64,000 nt of DNA from Micropterus salmoides (lineage: Eukaryota; Chordata; Actinopteri; Centrarchiformes; Centrarchidae), in assembly GCF_014851395.1 (NCBI RefSeq), contig NW_024040041.1:9292041-9356040 (forward strand), written 5' to 3'. The notes below the pieces were generated by a model. That model was not told where the DNA came from. It saw nothing but the letters and a program-made list of their open reading frames with translations, and searched no databases. Every line of letters starts with the position of its first letter. Positions within the stretch are counted from its first letter, which is position 1. A program made the position numbers and the translations under genes. Positions 47,056 through 60,287 of this stretch are shown here, one piece after another.

Positions 47056-50000
47056 TCTTCTGAACACAGTACATCACATTGAAACATCGAAATATTGGCA
47101 GAGCTGTGTGATTTCAACTCGTTTAAGGCTACAGGAGGAAGACCGCACATCTCAAAACAGAATTCTCTGACTATGACTGTCATGCTGAACACAATTTCTT
47201 TTGATACAGAGTTTTCACTTTCATCTGAAAACAGGGAGCTTTTACTGAAATAGTTCATGAAGCTATTTTTCCTTCTTCCGAAGCTGCTCAAACGGCTCTC
47301 TCTCTCCAGTGATATGAAGGTATATGTGAAACAGAGAGACACGCTAGGGATAAGTGGTCAGTGACACAAGTAGGTAGCCGGCATTTGAAGAGGGGCTCCT
47401 TATGCTCCTTTTTAAAGACACATCTGATGTCAGGCACTTGCATGATCCCCAGAGGAACTTTTACAATGTCTTTCCCAGAATCCCTCTCTGATCTCGCTTC
47501 ACCTCTACACCCCACCCCCCTCTATCTAAAGCATTGGTCTTCATCAATGTTTTCATCCAGAGGCTTTTTACACATTTGAAAGGGGGGGGGGGGGGATGAA
47601 AGTGAGAAAATAAATACAACAGCTAAAAATAGGGCCTCATCAAATGAAAAGATGATGATGAAAGCCAAATTTTTAAGAAAACTTTAGCAGAAAACAGAAG
47701 TACCTGGAGGGAGAAGACAATGTTGATGAAAAGCTATAAGACATAATTCACATAATTCATGCATAATTAAGCAAGTGCTCTGATGCTATCAGAGGTATGC
47801 AGAGGGGTATGTATAGGGGTTGGATGAGGTTGCAGGGCATGCAGGGAGAGTCAGATTGGAGGAGGACGGGAGGCAAGAGATGTGGGGAGGGTCGTACAGG
47901 CTTTTTATGCAGGGGGGTTGGGTGGTGAGGGTAGCAGAGGAACAAGAGTGTGAAGGCGAGACCCTGCGGGAAACAAACAGCGTTCCTGGTGAATATTTCA
48001 TCTACCTCAGCTAAGAGACAGCAGTAAAACTGAAACGGAGCACAGATAGGAGAGCAAGCGGAAGATAAAGGAGGAGTACAATGCATGTGCGAGAGGATAA
48101 TGAGCAGCAGGGACTTGATTCTGCATTGAAGAATTAATCTTTACAAGCCTGGCTGTCGATTCTTGAATCTGAAAGGACTAGGAAGTGAGCAAACATCTCG
48201 GGTGTGGATGTTAATTTAGACTGAATGAGCCCCCTTAAGAATCTCACTCAAATCAGAGAGGAAAAGCATGCTCCTAGGTGTACACTATCCCTCTTCAGAG
48301 TACTGATAACATGGACCAACAGTGATCAATTCATACTAAAACTTCCTCCCGTCTTACAGCAGCTTTTCTCTTAGAGCACATCCTGACAACAGCGAGACAA
48401 ATGCACGAATCTTAAAGCAGACCTCAAGATATTATTCCTGACACGGAAAGACCTTGCTGAAAATGAAAGCCGACAAATTCCCTTTTGTTGCAGCTACTTT
48501 GGGTTTAAGTGGTGGTCTCTGTGGCCACAGAAGTCTCTCATTTAAAAATAAAACAACTTTTTTCTTACAGAGTCAGCAGAAACTACAAGTGTTCCCGAAG
48601 ACAGCTGAGTGAAGACAATGTTCGATTAAGGCCAGTTTGGGCCTTCTGAGAACATCTTTTGGATAGCTTCCCGGCTTTCTGAGAAACGCTGCACTAAATA
48701 TCCTTAAGTGCTGGTCAAAAGCCTCAATATTTCTAGATAACAGCCAAAGGAAGGGGGCATTGTCTCTCCTGTGGCACCAGCTTGTGGGGTTACTTGATGC
48801 TCCTGTGTGCTTCCAAGCAGTCAGCCATGTAGCTCTGACAGATTTATGAGCAAAAAGGTTATCGCCACTGGCACAATTTAATGCGGTCAACACATACATC
48901 CAGCGGCTGTTAACGTTTCTGTGCAACGGGGCAATGTGCTCAGACTTTAAGTAGCATAAGAAGGACATTATGAGCGGATCAATCATCTCTAATGTGGCAA
49001 GTGCAGCACAGAAATGAGAGTCTAAATGCATCTATTTACTGTAAGCAGGCAACCCTAACAACACAGGACGATCATCTTAGAAAACCGAAGTCACAGGAAA
49101 ATCTACACGTTTTGAGATGAAATTACACTTGGCTATAGCCTGACCAAGTGAGAGTGACTGTCACACACTCCTAATGTTAATTGCAAGTGGCTATTGCAGC
49201 ATATGCTGAGCTGCTTAGGGAGAAATGAGACCTTTGACAGATAAACCACCAGCATAACATCCACCTGGGTGATTTCTGCCTGTGGTCATACCAGCCGCAA
49301 AGGAGATCATCCCCACGTCCCCTATGCCTTTCTTTCTACAGGTGTACAGCAGGACATACTGCACACACATCATCCCCGCACACATATTGTAGGAACATTA
49401 ATACAACACAGCTGCAGGAAGTGTGCTTTCACATTCTCCCCTACTGAATCCTGGACTGGGTGGATTTCTCCCCAGTCGACCCACTCATGTTCAGTATCCA
49501 AGGTGGCAGGGCCTGGCTCAGATCAGATTCGGTTGGTCACCGTGGCACTAAATTTGGAGGAGGGGATCTCACCACAGGGCGGTCTGAAGGCAGAGTACTT
49601 CTTGAGAAGATGTGTAAACCCACGTAAATCTCTTGGCCGGAGGAGATTTTCTTCCCAGCCAACAACAATCTCCTGTGGCAGAGAGGCTGAAGTTTGATTT
49701 CCTGTGTGGGAGATCCAGGTTCCAGCTTTGTCAGATAAGTATGCACAGTATATCTAATCATAACAGACCCGCAAAGATAGCTCCTCTGCGCTTGTATCCC
49801 CTGCTGTGTGAAAACATGGATCCGCTATTCTATGATGCAATGCCAATCTGAAATGTCTTTAATCCCAAAAGACGAGAAGAAGAAAAGCAAGGCGTTTCTT
49901 GAAAATCAGTACGAACTGTTTACCAACCAACTCTGTGACAATAATTTCAAGAGCCAAAACTGACTCTTGAGGTGAATGCAACTCTTCAGAGGATGGAGCG

Positions 50001-50600
50001 AGCCAGATGCCTATCAGACAGCTGGATGTGCAGCAGGAGTAGATCCATAGTCCCCTCAGGCTGCCAGCCTACTGTGGGAGGTTTGAGGTTCATGGATGGA
50101 CACATCATCTCTCTCTCTCTCTCTCTCCGTTATCATTCATGCAGAGGCAGAGCCATGGACATGCGTAATGGTGATGATGATGGCAGAGTCTGGATAAAGA
50201 CTGTCATATGGATCATCAATTACAGACTATTTAATTGATTGCATGTCCCCTACCTGACCCGCGTTCCCCCTAGCAGTGCGACTGTGCACGCGCAATAATG
50301 AGTGAATTTACTTAATTTGAACATGATAATTACGCTTTTATTATTAAGCTGTGATACAAGCCAACATCTACGGCTGATATGTATTAATGTTGAGCTGATG
50401 CATAACATTTTTAATATAAGATTTCCTTAAGCGGTGCGCTCTTGGGATTTAACCAAGTACTTTAAGTCGCCACTCGACAAATCGACTCCGCTGTCATCGC
50501 AGCTGTATGCCCTGCCGGGATCCATCAGCCAGCGGCCAGCACACGAGATCCAACCGATAAAGCGATGGACATTACAGCCACAAACTCTCGGATCACTCAC

Positions 50601-50960
50601 CGTGTTGTAGCGAGAAACGGCGGCGCCACACGGCAGCGATTAGCGGACGGCGTTTGCTCCAAAGTAAGTGCAGTTTAACCTTTTCTTTTATCTCCACACA
50701 AGACGTTTGAGGTCAACTCGCCGATGAGGGGGGTCGGGGTAGTCAATTTGCCCCGCTAGATCATCAGGTGACAGGAACACGGAGGTGGAGGTGTTCATTT
50801 ACATGCGGATCTCGCTGCTCCACTCCGTCAGCGCCACGATCGCACCGGCTGGCTCGCTTTGGACGAATGACAGCCGGCGGGCGCTTAACACAGAGGAGGA
50901 TGTTTGTTTCCGCACGGAGGATTTAAACAGAGACACCGCAAGAGCGTGGGGTGCGTTCCG
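50601..50960 (-). promoter_or_regulatory. Probable CCDC134 promoter and 5' UTR exon
   Basis: A CpG-rich block (CGAGAAACGGCGGCGCCACA and neighbours) ends on the minus strand in ACACG|GTGAGTGATC, a good splice donor at 50601. No coding start precedes the donor. It is the nearest CpG-rich sequence upstream of the CCDC134 signal-peptide exon, so a non-coding first exon is likely. Confidence 0.45.
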
Positions 50961-51139
50961 TTTCTCTAATGTGGCTCTTCTGAGATAATGACGCTTCAGT
51001 GCTGACATTTTGACAGCCACATTTACATTTTTTGGGGGTAAAATGACAGGAACATTAAAAAAAGAACATGTGCAGAAGTGGACTGGCTGGTTTTAATGAT
51101 AATTTTTTACTGTTTTGGCGACGTTCAGATATATTTTAT

Positions 51140-51870
51140 AATTATATTTATAAGAGACCCTAATTAATCCAGTTGAATATCGTGGTATAGGCCACGCCTA
51201 TTTCCGCCTAAACTTTTTTTTCGCTACATTGCGAAAACTGAAAAACCTATTTTAATTAACTCCTCCGAAGCCGCAAGTCCGATCGACACCAAACTTGGCA
51301 CGGACAATCTCTGGACCGAGCCGATAAAAGAGGGAATTTTGATCCGACAAAAAAATATCCCAATTGCAAGCTAACAAATATTAGCGAAGACGCTAAAAAC
51401 AGGAAGTTTAACATATCTCAGGCTTGGAAAGGCCGATCAACACAAAACTTGAGGACCTTATGTGGCATGCCCCCCTGAGGGGTTGTGCAAATTTTGGGAT
51501 TTTTTTGAATAGTGCCAACTAGGGGCTATAGTTGACTTACATGCATTTTAGATCTCCACAACCACAACTCCCACTGATACTAAATTTGGGGCAATTGTTC
51601 CCCCTAGGGCCGTGATCACACATGACAATTTTGGTGCAATTTGGCCAAGAGGTTGCGCTAAAAGCAAAGCTGAAATCTCTCACTAAATCCCATTCATTCC
51701 TATGGCATTTTCAAAGGCAAAGGCCTCTGTTTGGAATGGCCCATCAACACCAAACGTGGGGACCCTATGCGGCACGATGGCCGGGCGCCCGGGCCGACTC
51801 GGGGCCAGGGAGGGCGGCTTGCGCCAGTAGGCTTGGACCCCGCTTATAACTGTTTGCAGTTCTAGTTTAC
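51140..51870. repeat. Dispersed repeat of unassigned class
   Basis: Contains repeated phrases such as GATCGACACCAAACTTGGCA, GATCAACACAAAACTTGAGG and CATCAACACCAAACGTGGGG, each followed by a GGACC/GGACA-type stretch, and ends with CTTGGACCCCGCTTATAACT then GTTTGCAGTTCTAGTTT. Internally periodic and unlike the neighbouring unique DNA. I recognise this style from fish genomes but cannot assign a class. Confidence 0.55.
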
Positions 51871-52821
51871 TTTGTCTTTGAATTAAATGAACATAAAATG
51901 AGTTGTCTTGAATCACCTGCTGAGAAATAAATAGGAGTTTTAATTTAATACTAAATATCTACATTTATTTTCCTTCTGGATATACTTGAATCAGTAGATA
52001 TAGATAATGATCATCTACAGAAAAAGTTAATCAAATAAAGATTTTCTGCTCTCTTTAGCCCAAAGCAGGCCTTGTTCGACACACCATTGTCTTAGGGTAG
52101 GGTGCCACGCAGTTTTGTGAAGGCGCTTATGAGTCATTGACAACTGGGACAAAACCTTGTCCCTGGGCATACTCAAGAAAAAAGAGCTGATGCTTGAGGT
52201 GTGGGATGAAGATAATCGCTGCTATGGCCAGATCAGTTACTTCTTTGGGTCCTCTTTCATTTTCATGTGTAGCATTAATCACAGTGATTTGTGCTTCTAT
52301 AAAGTCAAACATGTCCTTTTGTCACTTTGTTCACAACCCACTGTGTTTCCAGAAAGACAAACAATATTTTAATTTAACAGTGGTTTTAATTTGCTTGTGA
52401 CCTGTTACAGAATCCATGGAAAAGACAAATACATTAATGCGCAAGGTTTCACCTTGACCACTTCACTTCACTCCATAGTTGTAAAATTCAAATAGTGAGT
52501 AATATTTTTTAATCGCAAAAAAAATTTCCAAGTGAGGTTGTCTGGTCTGATTGTGTCCTTCAGGCGGTCTAGAAAATACTGAGACACCCTGATTGCTGCT
52601 TTAACATCAGAACAAAAAACACACTAATTATACAGCAATTCAAGAAATGTAACAAGAAATGAATGATGAAACAAATGGGCAAAATGTGCAACACCGTCAA
52701 CCATTATATCAGTTTGCCAGAACATCGGCCTGCTTTCACAGTAAAGTCAGACAGACAGATGGACACATCTCCAACACGCCTGAGGAGGACAGTTAAGGAG
52801 CGATGAAGCAAAGTGAGAAAG

Positions 52822-52824
<3 letters not shown>

Positions 52825-52862
<38 letters not shown>
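52825..52862. repeat. (GT)n microsatellite
   Basis: An uninterrupted GT run of about 19 units in the interval downstream of MEI1. Confidence 0.95.
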
Positions 52863-52865
<3 letters not shown>

Positions 52866-53376
52866 AGAAAGCCTTAACAGACACTATAATTAAGTTTTAA
52901 CATAAGTGCATTCATATCTTTAATGAGAGTGTCTGTTTCAAATTACTTTTTCAATCACAGTTGAAGGTGTTCCACGTGTTTACTGAGTTCTGTCTGTGTG
53001 ATAGCACAGCATTGTTTTTATATAACAGTAACCAATAAAGCTAATATCAAACTGAACAGACAGAGTGAGTTCATGAGTGTGTGTGGGTGGGTAAAAGAAA
53101 GAATCAATGTGTACACATGTGTGTGTGTGTGTGTGTGTGAGTGAGAGAGAGAGAGAATGAATGTACTGTACTGAGCCTTAAAGTACTGACTGACTGAAAT
53201 ACAGTAACAGCCCTGTGTTGTAAAACACACTTTCAAAGAGATTAAGTGAAAAGCATAACAAAGACATTCAATAAATAGCCAGAGAAAGTCGATGAAGGTG
53301 CTCTGCTGACATTATGGGTATTTTTCTTGGTGTGCTGAGAAAGTATGTGCATTTGTATGAGTTTTTACAACACTTG

Positions 53377-56300
53377 TCAGATCGCCACGGTGTCTAAGGT
53401 TTTGCAGGTATAAATGTGCCTGCATGATGTATACGGTGTGTTGGCCTGTGTGTGTTTTGTACAGATGTGAGGCGTTTGAGTGTGTTTCACTTCAGGTGAC
53501 GGATACAAGACGTTGCTTGGCAGGCTGGGGCTGCAGCTCTCGGCTGGGCTCTGTGGGCCGAGGGACTCCGTCATGCTCCTCACCCTCTGCTTGTGCTCCT
53601 CTGTGGGCGGCGGCTGCAGGACACTGCTCTGGATCTGAATGAACAAAAGAAGAGCAAGAGTTTTATTTTGTTAAACTGAAAGACAGAGCAGGAGAGAGAA
53701 GCAGCATAATGAGGAAGTGATGGAAACATGAAGAGACAGAGCACAGGACGTAATGCCAATATGAGGACTAAAGGATAGGCAGTGAAGAGGAAGATGGAAA
53801 ACGAGATGAAAACTATAGAAAATACATTTTAAACCACTTAATGCACAAATACCCAGGCAAGCTGACAAAATGCAAATTCTTGTTTATTGTTACAGCATAC
53901 AGGAGGGAGCACACACACACACACACACACACAGATTTGCAGATAAGTAAGACAGACTCTCCTACTGCAAAAACAAAACAATTTTATTTAGCTGTCACAG
54001 GCACGCACATTAGACACAAACGTGTACAAAGGCTGTGGAGCAGTATATAGAGCAATACTGTAGATGTAACAGTATACTTTAGGCAATAATGAACAGTTAA
54101 CGCTCACCGTAAACACCTGCAGGAAAATGAAAACTTTGTAGAAAGTGTTCACAACCAAGGGAAAACCTTCACATATGTTAAAAGGTCACAGTGCATTTCC
54201 AGCAGTCCCAACTGAGAGCGGCCGCTGATCTGCTCTCCTGCAGGCGTCAGAGGTTCATACACCGACTAACGATCAATTTCAGTGTACGCAAGTGAATCCA
54301 GAGTTACTTAATCACATCTCTCACTTTGCATCCTGTGTTAAGATCGGAGCTGTGAGTGATGGTTCAAGTTGGTGTAGAACATTGCATAAACTGGTAAACT
54401 GAATCAGCATCAGTAATGCTGAAAGGGCAAAAGAATTATTGTGTAACCCTTTCAAACCATCCAGAGAATTACAACCATATGAACAGTATATTGTTATGAG
54501 CTGCAGCAGCACAAGTATTGTTGTCAAAGCACCAAGATTCCTTATATGTCACCAAATTATCACCATCTTCTTTATGATTGCCAAAATCATCATATACCAC
54601 AACACCACTGCAGTAACTAAGTTGAAGGCTGCAGGGATGAAAGACTTCTTGCAACTCTTTGTCTGGACTGGTGTGGATTTGAAGTTTGATTTGAGTGAAT
54701 ATGTAGGCATTAGAACTGATGGCGAAGACAGTGGGTTCAGACAGAATGGATAATGTCGCTTCAATACTTGATGGTTGTGAAGATCAGTCAGAGTACTCAG
54801 CTCAGCATGCTGTATTTCTTTTTGATTTGACACCAACAAGGTAACTTTCTCTTTATCCAGAGAGAGAGAGGCAGAATAGCTTCATACTAAAAAAGTGGTG
54901 TGTTAAAGCTTTTTTTATTTGGCAACAGTTTCTATCAAGTGACTCTAGAGGATGGTATTTTGAGGAACAGGTGGGTGAAGGGCAGAATAAAAAAAATAAA
55001 AGTGTTCCAACACTGTTCAGTAATTGAAAAGAGCAAAAGGCGAAACAGATGTGAATGAAGTGGAGTTACTGAGGTGAGAACCATTTGGAGAGCAAAAGAA
55101 AAGGAGAGAGAAAGCTTAAAGGGGGAGAAACTGAAAAGTATAGCAAGTGAAAGGTTTGGCTATGTAGGCAAGAAAGAGAGAGAGAGAAAGAGTGATGAGT
55201 GACACAGTCCCTCCAGTCTGGGTGGAAGTTATTAAAAGTGTGCAAGCATTAGATATTATAAAAAGGGACTCTCTTATAAGAGCAGCTTACAAGCTAACTA
55301 AGTATCTTCACCCCTGCTAACCCTTAAAGAGGTGGTATTATGCTCGTTTTCAGGTTCAAAATCCTATTTAGGGGTTGTACCAGAACAGGTTTACATGGTT
55401 TAATTTTCAAAAAACACCATATTTTTTGTCATACTGCACATTGCTGCAGCTCCTCTTTTCATCGTGTGTGTTAAAGGCTTGTGTGCTGCAGCGCAGTGTT
55501 TTTCCACCGGTGTTTTTGAGGGCGTGTCGGACTAGTCGCTCAGCGAGCATTTTGACACGTATTTTCATTGTGACGTCACAAGAAAGGGAAGTAAAGGCTG
55601 GACTAAAAAACAAGCTGTTTTCAGGCAGTTCAGAGCAGAGTTTTCTGTGGGAGATGGGAACTCCCTTTGGGCTGGACTTTGGGCTTTTTCACTTTGCAAA
55701 CCTGTTACATGCACAAAAAAGATATGTAACTCAATAAAGGAAAGGGAAAAAAATCTAAAAACCATAATACCACCTCTTCAACACTGGCCACAGCAGTGAT
55801 CATACAGATACATACAGTTATAGACAGGAAGACATGCACAAGCAAATGTGTAAAGAGTCTGACTGGAAGACTGGAAATAGCCACGGCCAAAGCTGCAAAA
55901 GCAAATGATGCATGCATGCTCACAGTACACACACACACACACACACAGACACACACTCAGTTGATTGATGCTTGAGGAAGCAAGACAGTGATATGATAAA
56001 AAGAATACTGACAAATGCGCACAGGGAACATCCTCACAAACTGAGATTTCACTTTGGCCCACACGCAGGTCAATGTGAAGTTCAATGTGAGCAAATGTGA
56101 ATGTGTGTATGTGTGACAGGTTGGAGCAGAGGAGACGACAGGGGAGAAAACTCGCCCTGTCTTGAGACTGTTAAGAGAAACGTGTCTGTCACATTGAACC
56201 CTGCCTTCCCCTAAACTGCCACGATGTCTCCATGAACACACAGACAAATACACAGTATGTCAGCGCATTCATACACGAACCACATGCACACAACTACACA

Positions 56301-59300
56301 AGCAAACAGACAGACACATGCGCGTGCATTCACAGTTCATGATTCCCTGGCACACGCTGCACTGAGAGCTGCAGTGTGCGCCATTATTCTGTCACTCCCC
56401 TGATTCTGAGCCACTTTCAGATTTATATATGATGCCAAATTCAGAGCTAAGCAATCTGATGTGGCCGCTATTCCTTCTGTGTTTTAGCAAACGCAGATGG
56501 CTTTATGCATTTGCAGCAAAGCTAACGAGGGTAACGTCATGAACATAGTTTGTCATGTTCAACTTGTGCTGAAACAAAATGTTCACAGAGAATACATGCC
56601 TTTGAAGCCAGTTCATACAATGCCACATTTCTTCTAGGGAGAATCTGTGTGATTTGAGAAATGCTACTAACTGTTTAAGAAGCTGTGATAACAACTGAGC
56701 AGAGCAAGAATCACTGTAGAGCAAAATTGTTTTCGTCAGTTATTCTGCTAAATTTACCTTCATGCTTGGTAGAACAAAATTAATTTATATGTTTTAAATA
56801 TCTCACCAGCATCGTTTCTGTTTGCAGTTTTGGTAAGGTGTCCTTCATTTCTAAATTCAGTATTTCTACATTAACGATACAACAATCTTTCACCGTTACA
56901 GGTGGAAACTAACATGTATTATATGCTCGCAAAGCTCCACAATGAAATGCACTGCCGCAGGTATTTCTACACTAAGACTGACCAGGGCATCACTGAAGAT
57001 GACGGATCACCTGTTCAAAAACGAATAACTACATTAAACTTGATGCAGCACCTGTGGGATCACCATAGCTTTGAACGCCCAAATAAAGGTAAGCCTAATA
57101 CATTATATTAAATAACATGGCAAGTTGGTAGGGAATTAAATAAATATAAACGTGTCACTTACGATCGATGCCGTAGCGGTGAGACTTGAGCTTTCAGTGC
57201 AACGTAAACAAACCAAGCAGGTGTAAACTTTCAGACCCACCGCTGCGCTTTGAGGCCCATTATTTTCAATGTCTTGGTTTGTTGCTGTGTCAAGCAATGC
57301 GCACCGCACGGCCAGCTCGTGCGCATGCCGCAGTCAAAGTAGTTGAACTTTAGCACCGAGCACCTTCGCAGTGCAAATCGCTTATTTTCTGAAAGGGCCT
57401 TTATGGAAGACAGAACGTAGTCCTCTCAAGACCTTCAGTCACTGAACATTTAACGTTACATCCTGTTGCCTCCTCCTGTCTGTGGTGAGAAAATGTTGCC
57501 AGTTGTAAAACACTAACATACATCAGGAGCTAGACTTTCAGGACTATAGGCTACCACTTAACTGCATTTCAGATAACCTTCACTAATACTTATGTAGATG
57601 AGAGTTGATGACAGTAAGAGTTCAGTTTATTCCCCTCCTTAATAGCAATTTCCCCTGAGGGATAAAAGTTAATATTCCTCTTATATTAATAATACTATAT
57701 ATTATAGAAATATAATTGTTAATGTCATTAAATATTAAAAATCAACTTGGGTCATTACTAGTAATAAGAAACCGTGATTATTTCTTTGACAATCGTACCA
57801 ATAAAATCTGTAATCATTGCATCCCTAGCTCCGACTGCAGCTACGCACTTATAGCTTGAATGCCTGAATGCCTAAATGTCAACCAACCGGTTGTGTCTTG
57901 ATTGTTATCCAGGTAGTATGCCTCGCCTCAAACTGCCAAGTCAGGAGCTTTTACGAGTTGTCATTTATTCAATTTTGTATTCCAAAGCAAACTATTACTC
58001 AATGACTAAAGCTCCCAGAATCAAATATACCAGAAGCTAATCTTTAAAATTTGCCCCTCTATTGTCTGTATTTGGTATCCATATAACATAACTTCTGCCT
58101 GACAAGCAATTGATGAATGCAACTGAAGACAATGGGCCCAAATCAGGGTCCAATGATTAGTCCAGACAATTAAAATGCATGTCTTCGTCAATAGGGGTGT
58201 AAATGAAGATATTAAATCATCATTAGTGCTGACCAATGATTCTAGACACTGAAGGTTATTTATGACTAACAGTTACTGAGGTAATGACAATGACAAGCAC
58301 CACTAGACAGCTTTGTGTAGATTAGGCTGCCTGACCATTAATGATACAATTACAAGTCTGGGTTGTGGAGTGGGCAAAGTGCAAGGCTGCTCGTAAATAG
58401 TCAAAATAGTCAATGTGTGTTTTGCAGACAGAGGCATCAGCTCCACGCGGCGCTCCCGGGGCTACTGCAACTCTCAAACCTAATTGGTGACCTCTGACCA
58501 TACACTTTGTAAGGTATGGTGAAGTCCCACACTAAGGCTAAAGTGCTGCTATTCAAAATGCTGGTATTTTATTTGACCGGGTGTTACTCGTCTACATTCC
58601 CCTGCTCTCTCTGTATTTTGCACACTGTAAATAATATAAACCCTGCATGAACCCGACTTGTATGAACTTGATTTCTTTACTTATTCTTAAATTCAAGGAA
58701 TGTAAAAATTTGGGTGCACCTGTGTGAGGAGCAGCCTGAGGGCCTGTGTTGCTTCCTCGCTGAGCTCCTTCACCCCTCTCCTCTCCACCGCCTCCATCAC
58801 CTGGCGCAGGTCAGGCTCCCAGAGCACGGCCGTACTGCCGTGCTGCAGGAGCTGCATACACATTCACAAATGCACAATCATGCACAGGTGTAGTTATTAA
58901 CAAACGCAGTAGCATTACAGTGAGAAAAGTTTTTAAAAAAGAAGAGGGAGGTAGAAATAAGAATTAAGGCAACAATACACATGTTATCCTCTTAAAGTGA
59001 TTTCGGCTACAATTTTGTAAAGGTGCAAAAGAAATTAATCCCAAATTTTAGACAAAATCCCTTTAGTGGTGTCTGCTCAGTGGGTTACAGCTGACCAGTG
59101 GTTCCTCCCCTGATTTCATTGAATAATACATGAAACAGAAGTGTTTAGAGCCTTAGTTTCACAACATAAAATATGGTAACGTTTCTTTAATTCCCATGTG
59201 TTGTGTGGTGTCAGCCTAAATAACACTGTACTATATTCACTCATTACTCATGTGATCCAAATACGTCTACCACTTCTGTTTATTACCTTCATTAACTTTT

Positions 59301-59371
59301 AATGCTTTTCATATCAAATATTAATTACTGCTCAGAACCATGTCCATGACACAATACTTGATTTGATGGTG

Positions 59372-59402
<31 letters not shown>

Positions 59403-59406
59403 GTGT

Positions 59407-59473
<67 letters not shown>

Positions 59474-60162
59474 CTCACCAGTGTGATGAGTCTCAGAATG
59501 GCAGGGTGAAGAAGGCAGCTCTCTCCTGAGCTGAGCAGGCAGTAGAGGAGGAATCGACTCCATGGCTGACACACCACGTACTTTGCTAACACACAGACGC
59601 ACACAGAAAACAAACCCAGTGGGAGAAAAATTACAATTCAGGATGGCTAAATCAGATCAATCCCGTTTTAATTTTGCTCTATTCCTCCTGGTGCAATTGC
59701 TGTAAATGGTTTGTGTCAGAAAACTTGCCAAAAGCCACAACATCAAGAGATCCAGCATGTATGTGAAAGAACAAAACAAACATGCCTTCTGCAGCGTTAA
59801 AGACAGAGATCATATGATAAAGAATGATGACACACATGCACAGACACTAACAGTCAAATACTCTTTCTCCCTCTCACACATGCACTTAAACACTCCACAT
59901 GCACTGTTGAGCATACTGATTATTTTGTACTCTCTCTCAAACATATACATTACTAGCACACGCACGTCTTCCACCTCTCTATCACATTTCTAAATGTTTT
60001 GTCTCTCTGTCTCTGTGGTCACATGTGCACATGTACAGATAACCTACACTCACTCACTCCCAGAGTGTCTTGTCTGGTACCTGTAGTGGGACACTTTCTC
60101 TGAAGGAAGCCCAGCAGGGAGCTTAGACAGTTAACTGAGGCTCTCAGCAACAGCTCGTGCTT
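53377..60162 (-). CDS. mei1: MEI1 (meiosis inhibitor 1), 3' part only
   Basis: Four phase-compatible exons: 60162-60081 (KHELLLRASVNCLSSLLGFL), 59585-59479 (KYVVCQPWSRFLLYCLLSSG), 58851-58720 (LLQHGSTAVLWEPDLRQVME, ending LRLLLTQ) and 53634-53377 (IQSSVLQPPPTEEHKQRVRS, stop at 53377). The helical, Leu-rich, repeat-like segments resemble the C-terminal part of MEI1, and MEI1 is the neighbour of CCDC134 in mammals; the assignment relies on both. MEI1 is needed for meiotic DNA double-strand-break formation. The upstream exons lie off the right edge, beyond an intron of more than 3.8 kb. The Ser/Pro- and Thr-rich end of the last exon is weakly supported, and the real stop could lie elsewhere. Confidence 0.8.
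55326..55780. mobile_element. MITE with AAGAGGTGGTATTATG inverted ends
   Basis: The left end AAGAGGTGGTATTATGCTCG is mirrored by the right end CATAATACCACCTCTT. The interior shares TTCAGGTTCAAAATCCTATT and GTACCAGAACAGGTTTACAT with the SREBF2 intron 6 element but lacks its LINE-tail insertion. It lies in the 5-kb MEI1 intron. Confidence 0.75.
56890..57830 (+). mobile_element. hAT/ZBED-like remnant
   Basis: A short plus-strand frame (56902-57111) contains SPVQKRITTLNLMQHLWDHH, resembling the end of a BED-type zinc finger in hAT transposases. Downstream, ATCATTGCATCCCTA near 57820 resembles a hAT terminal repeat. No matching left end was found, so the boundaries are approximate. It lies in the MEI1 intron. 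Confidence 0.4.
59369..59470. repeat. (GT)n microsatellite abutting a MEI1 splice donor
   Basis: A compound GT/GTAT/GTAA run of about 100 bp. Read on the gene's strand it is a CA repeat beginning about 8 nt after the donor GTGAGAGT of exon 59585-59479. Confidence 0.95.
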
Positions 60163-60287
60163 CTGAAGGGAGAGACACAACAGGGTGAAATGTGAGAGAG
60201 AGGTCTAGTATACAATAAGGGGAGATGAAAAGAATATCTCCCAGCGTGTTATGTTGCACATCATGGGAACCACAAGAATGTGACATA

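Larger units (their letters stand above)
47056..53376. other. CCDC134-MEI1 interval (CCDC134 first intron and intergenic DNA)
   Basis: Holds a probable CCDC134 5' UTR exon at 50.6 kb, a 14-base G run at 47582-47595, a dispersed repeat at 51.1-51.9 kb and microsatellites near 52.8 and 53.1 kb. A 152-codon minus-strand frame (49031-48573) and a 142-codon plus-strand frame (49269-49697) show no family resemblance or splice pairing. MEI1 3' UTR should occupy the right end. Confidence 0.45.

Noticed and set aside
48573..49031. 152-codon minus-strand ORF between CCDC134 and MEI1
   Set aside because: No recognisable domain, no phase-matched splice partner, and it lies between repeats; composition alone is not enough.
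49269..49697. 142-codon plus-strand ORF
   Set aside because: Overlaps no splice sites, Cys/His/Ser-rich with no family resemblance, opposite to all neighbouring genes.
59321..59613. ORFs with long Thr-His repeats
   Set aside because: Translations of the (CA)n microsatellite joined to a MEI1 exon.
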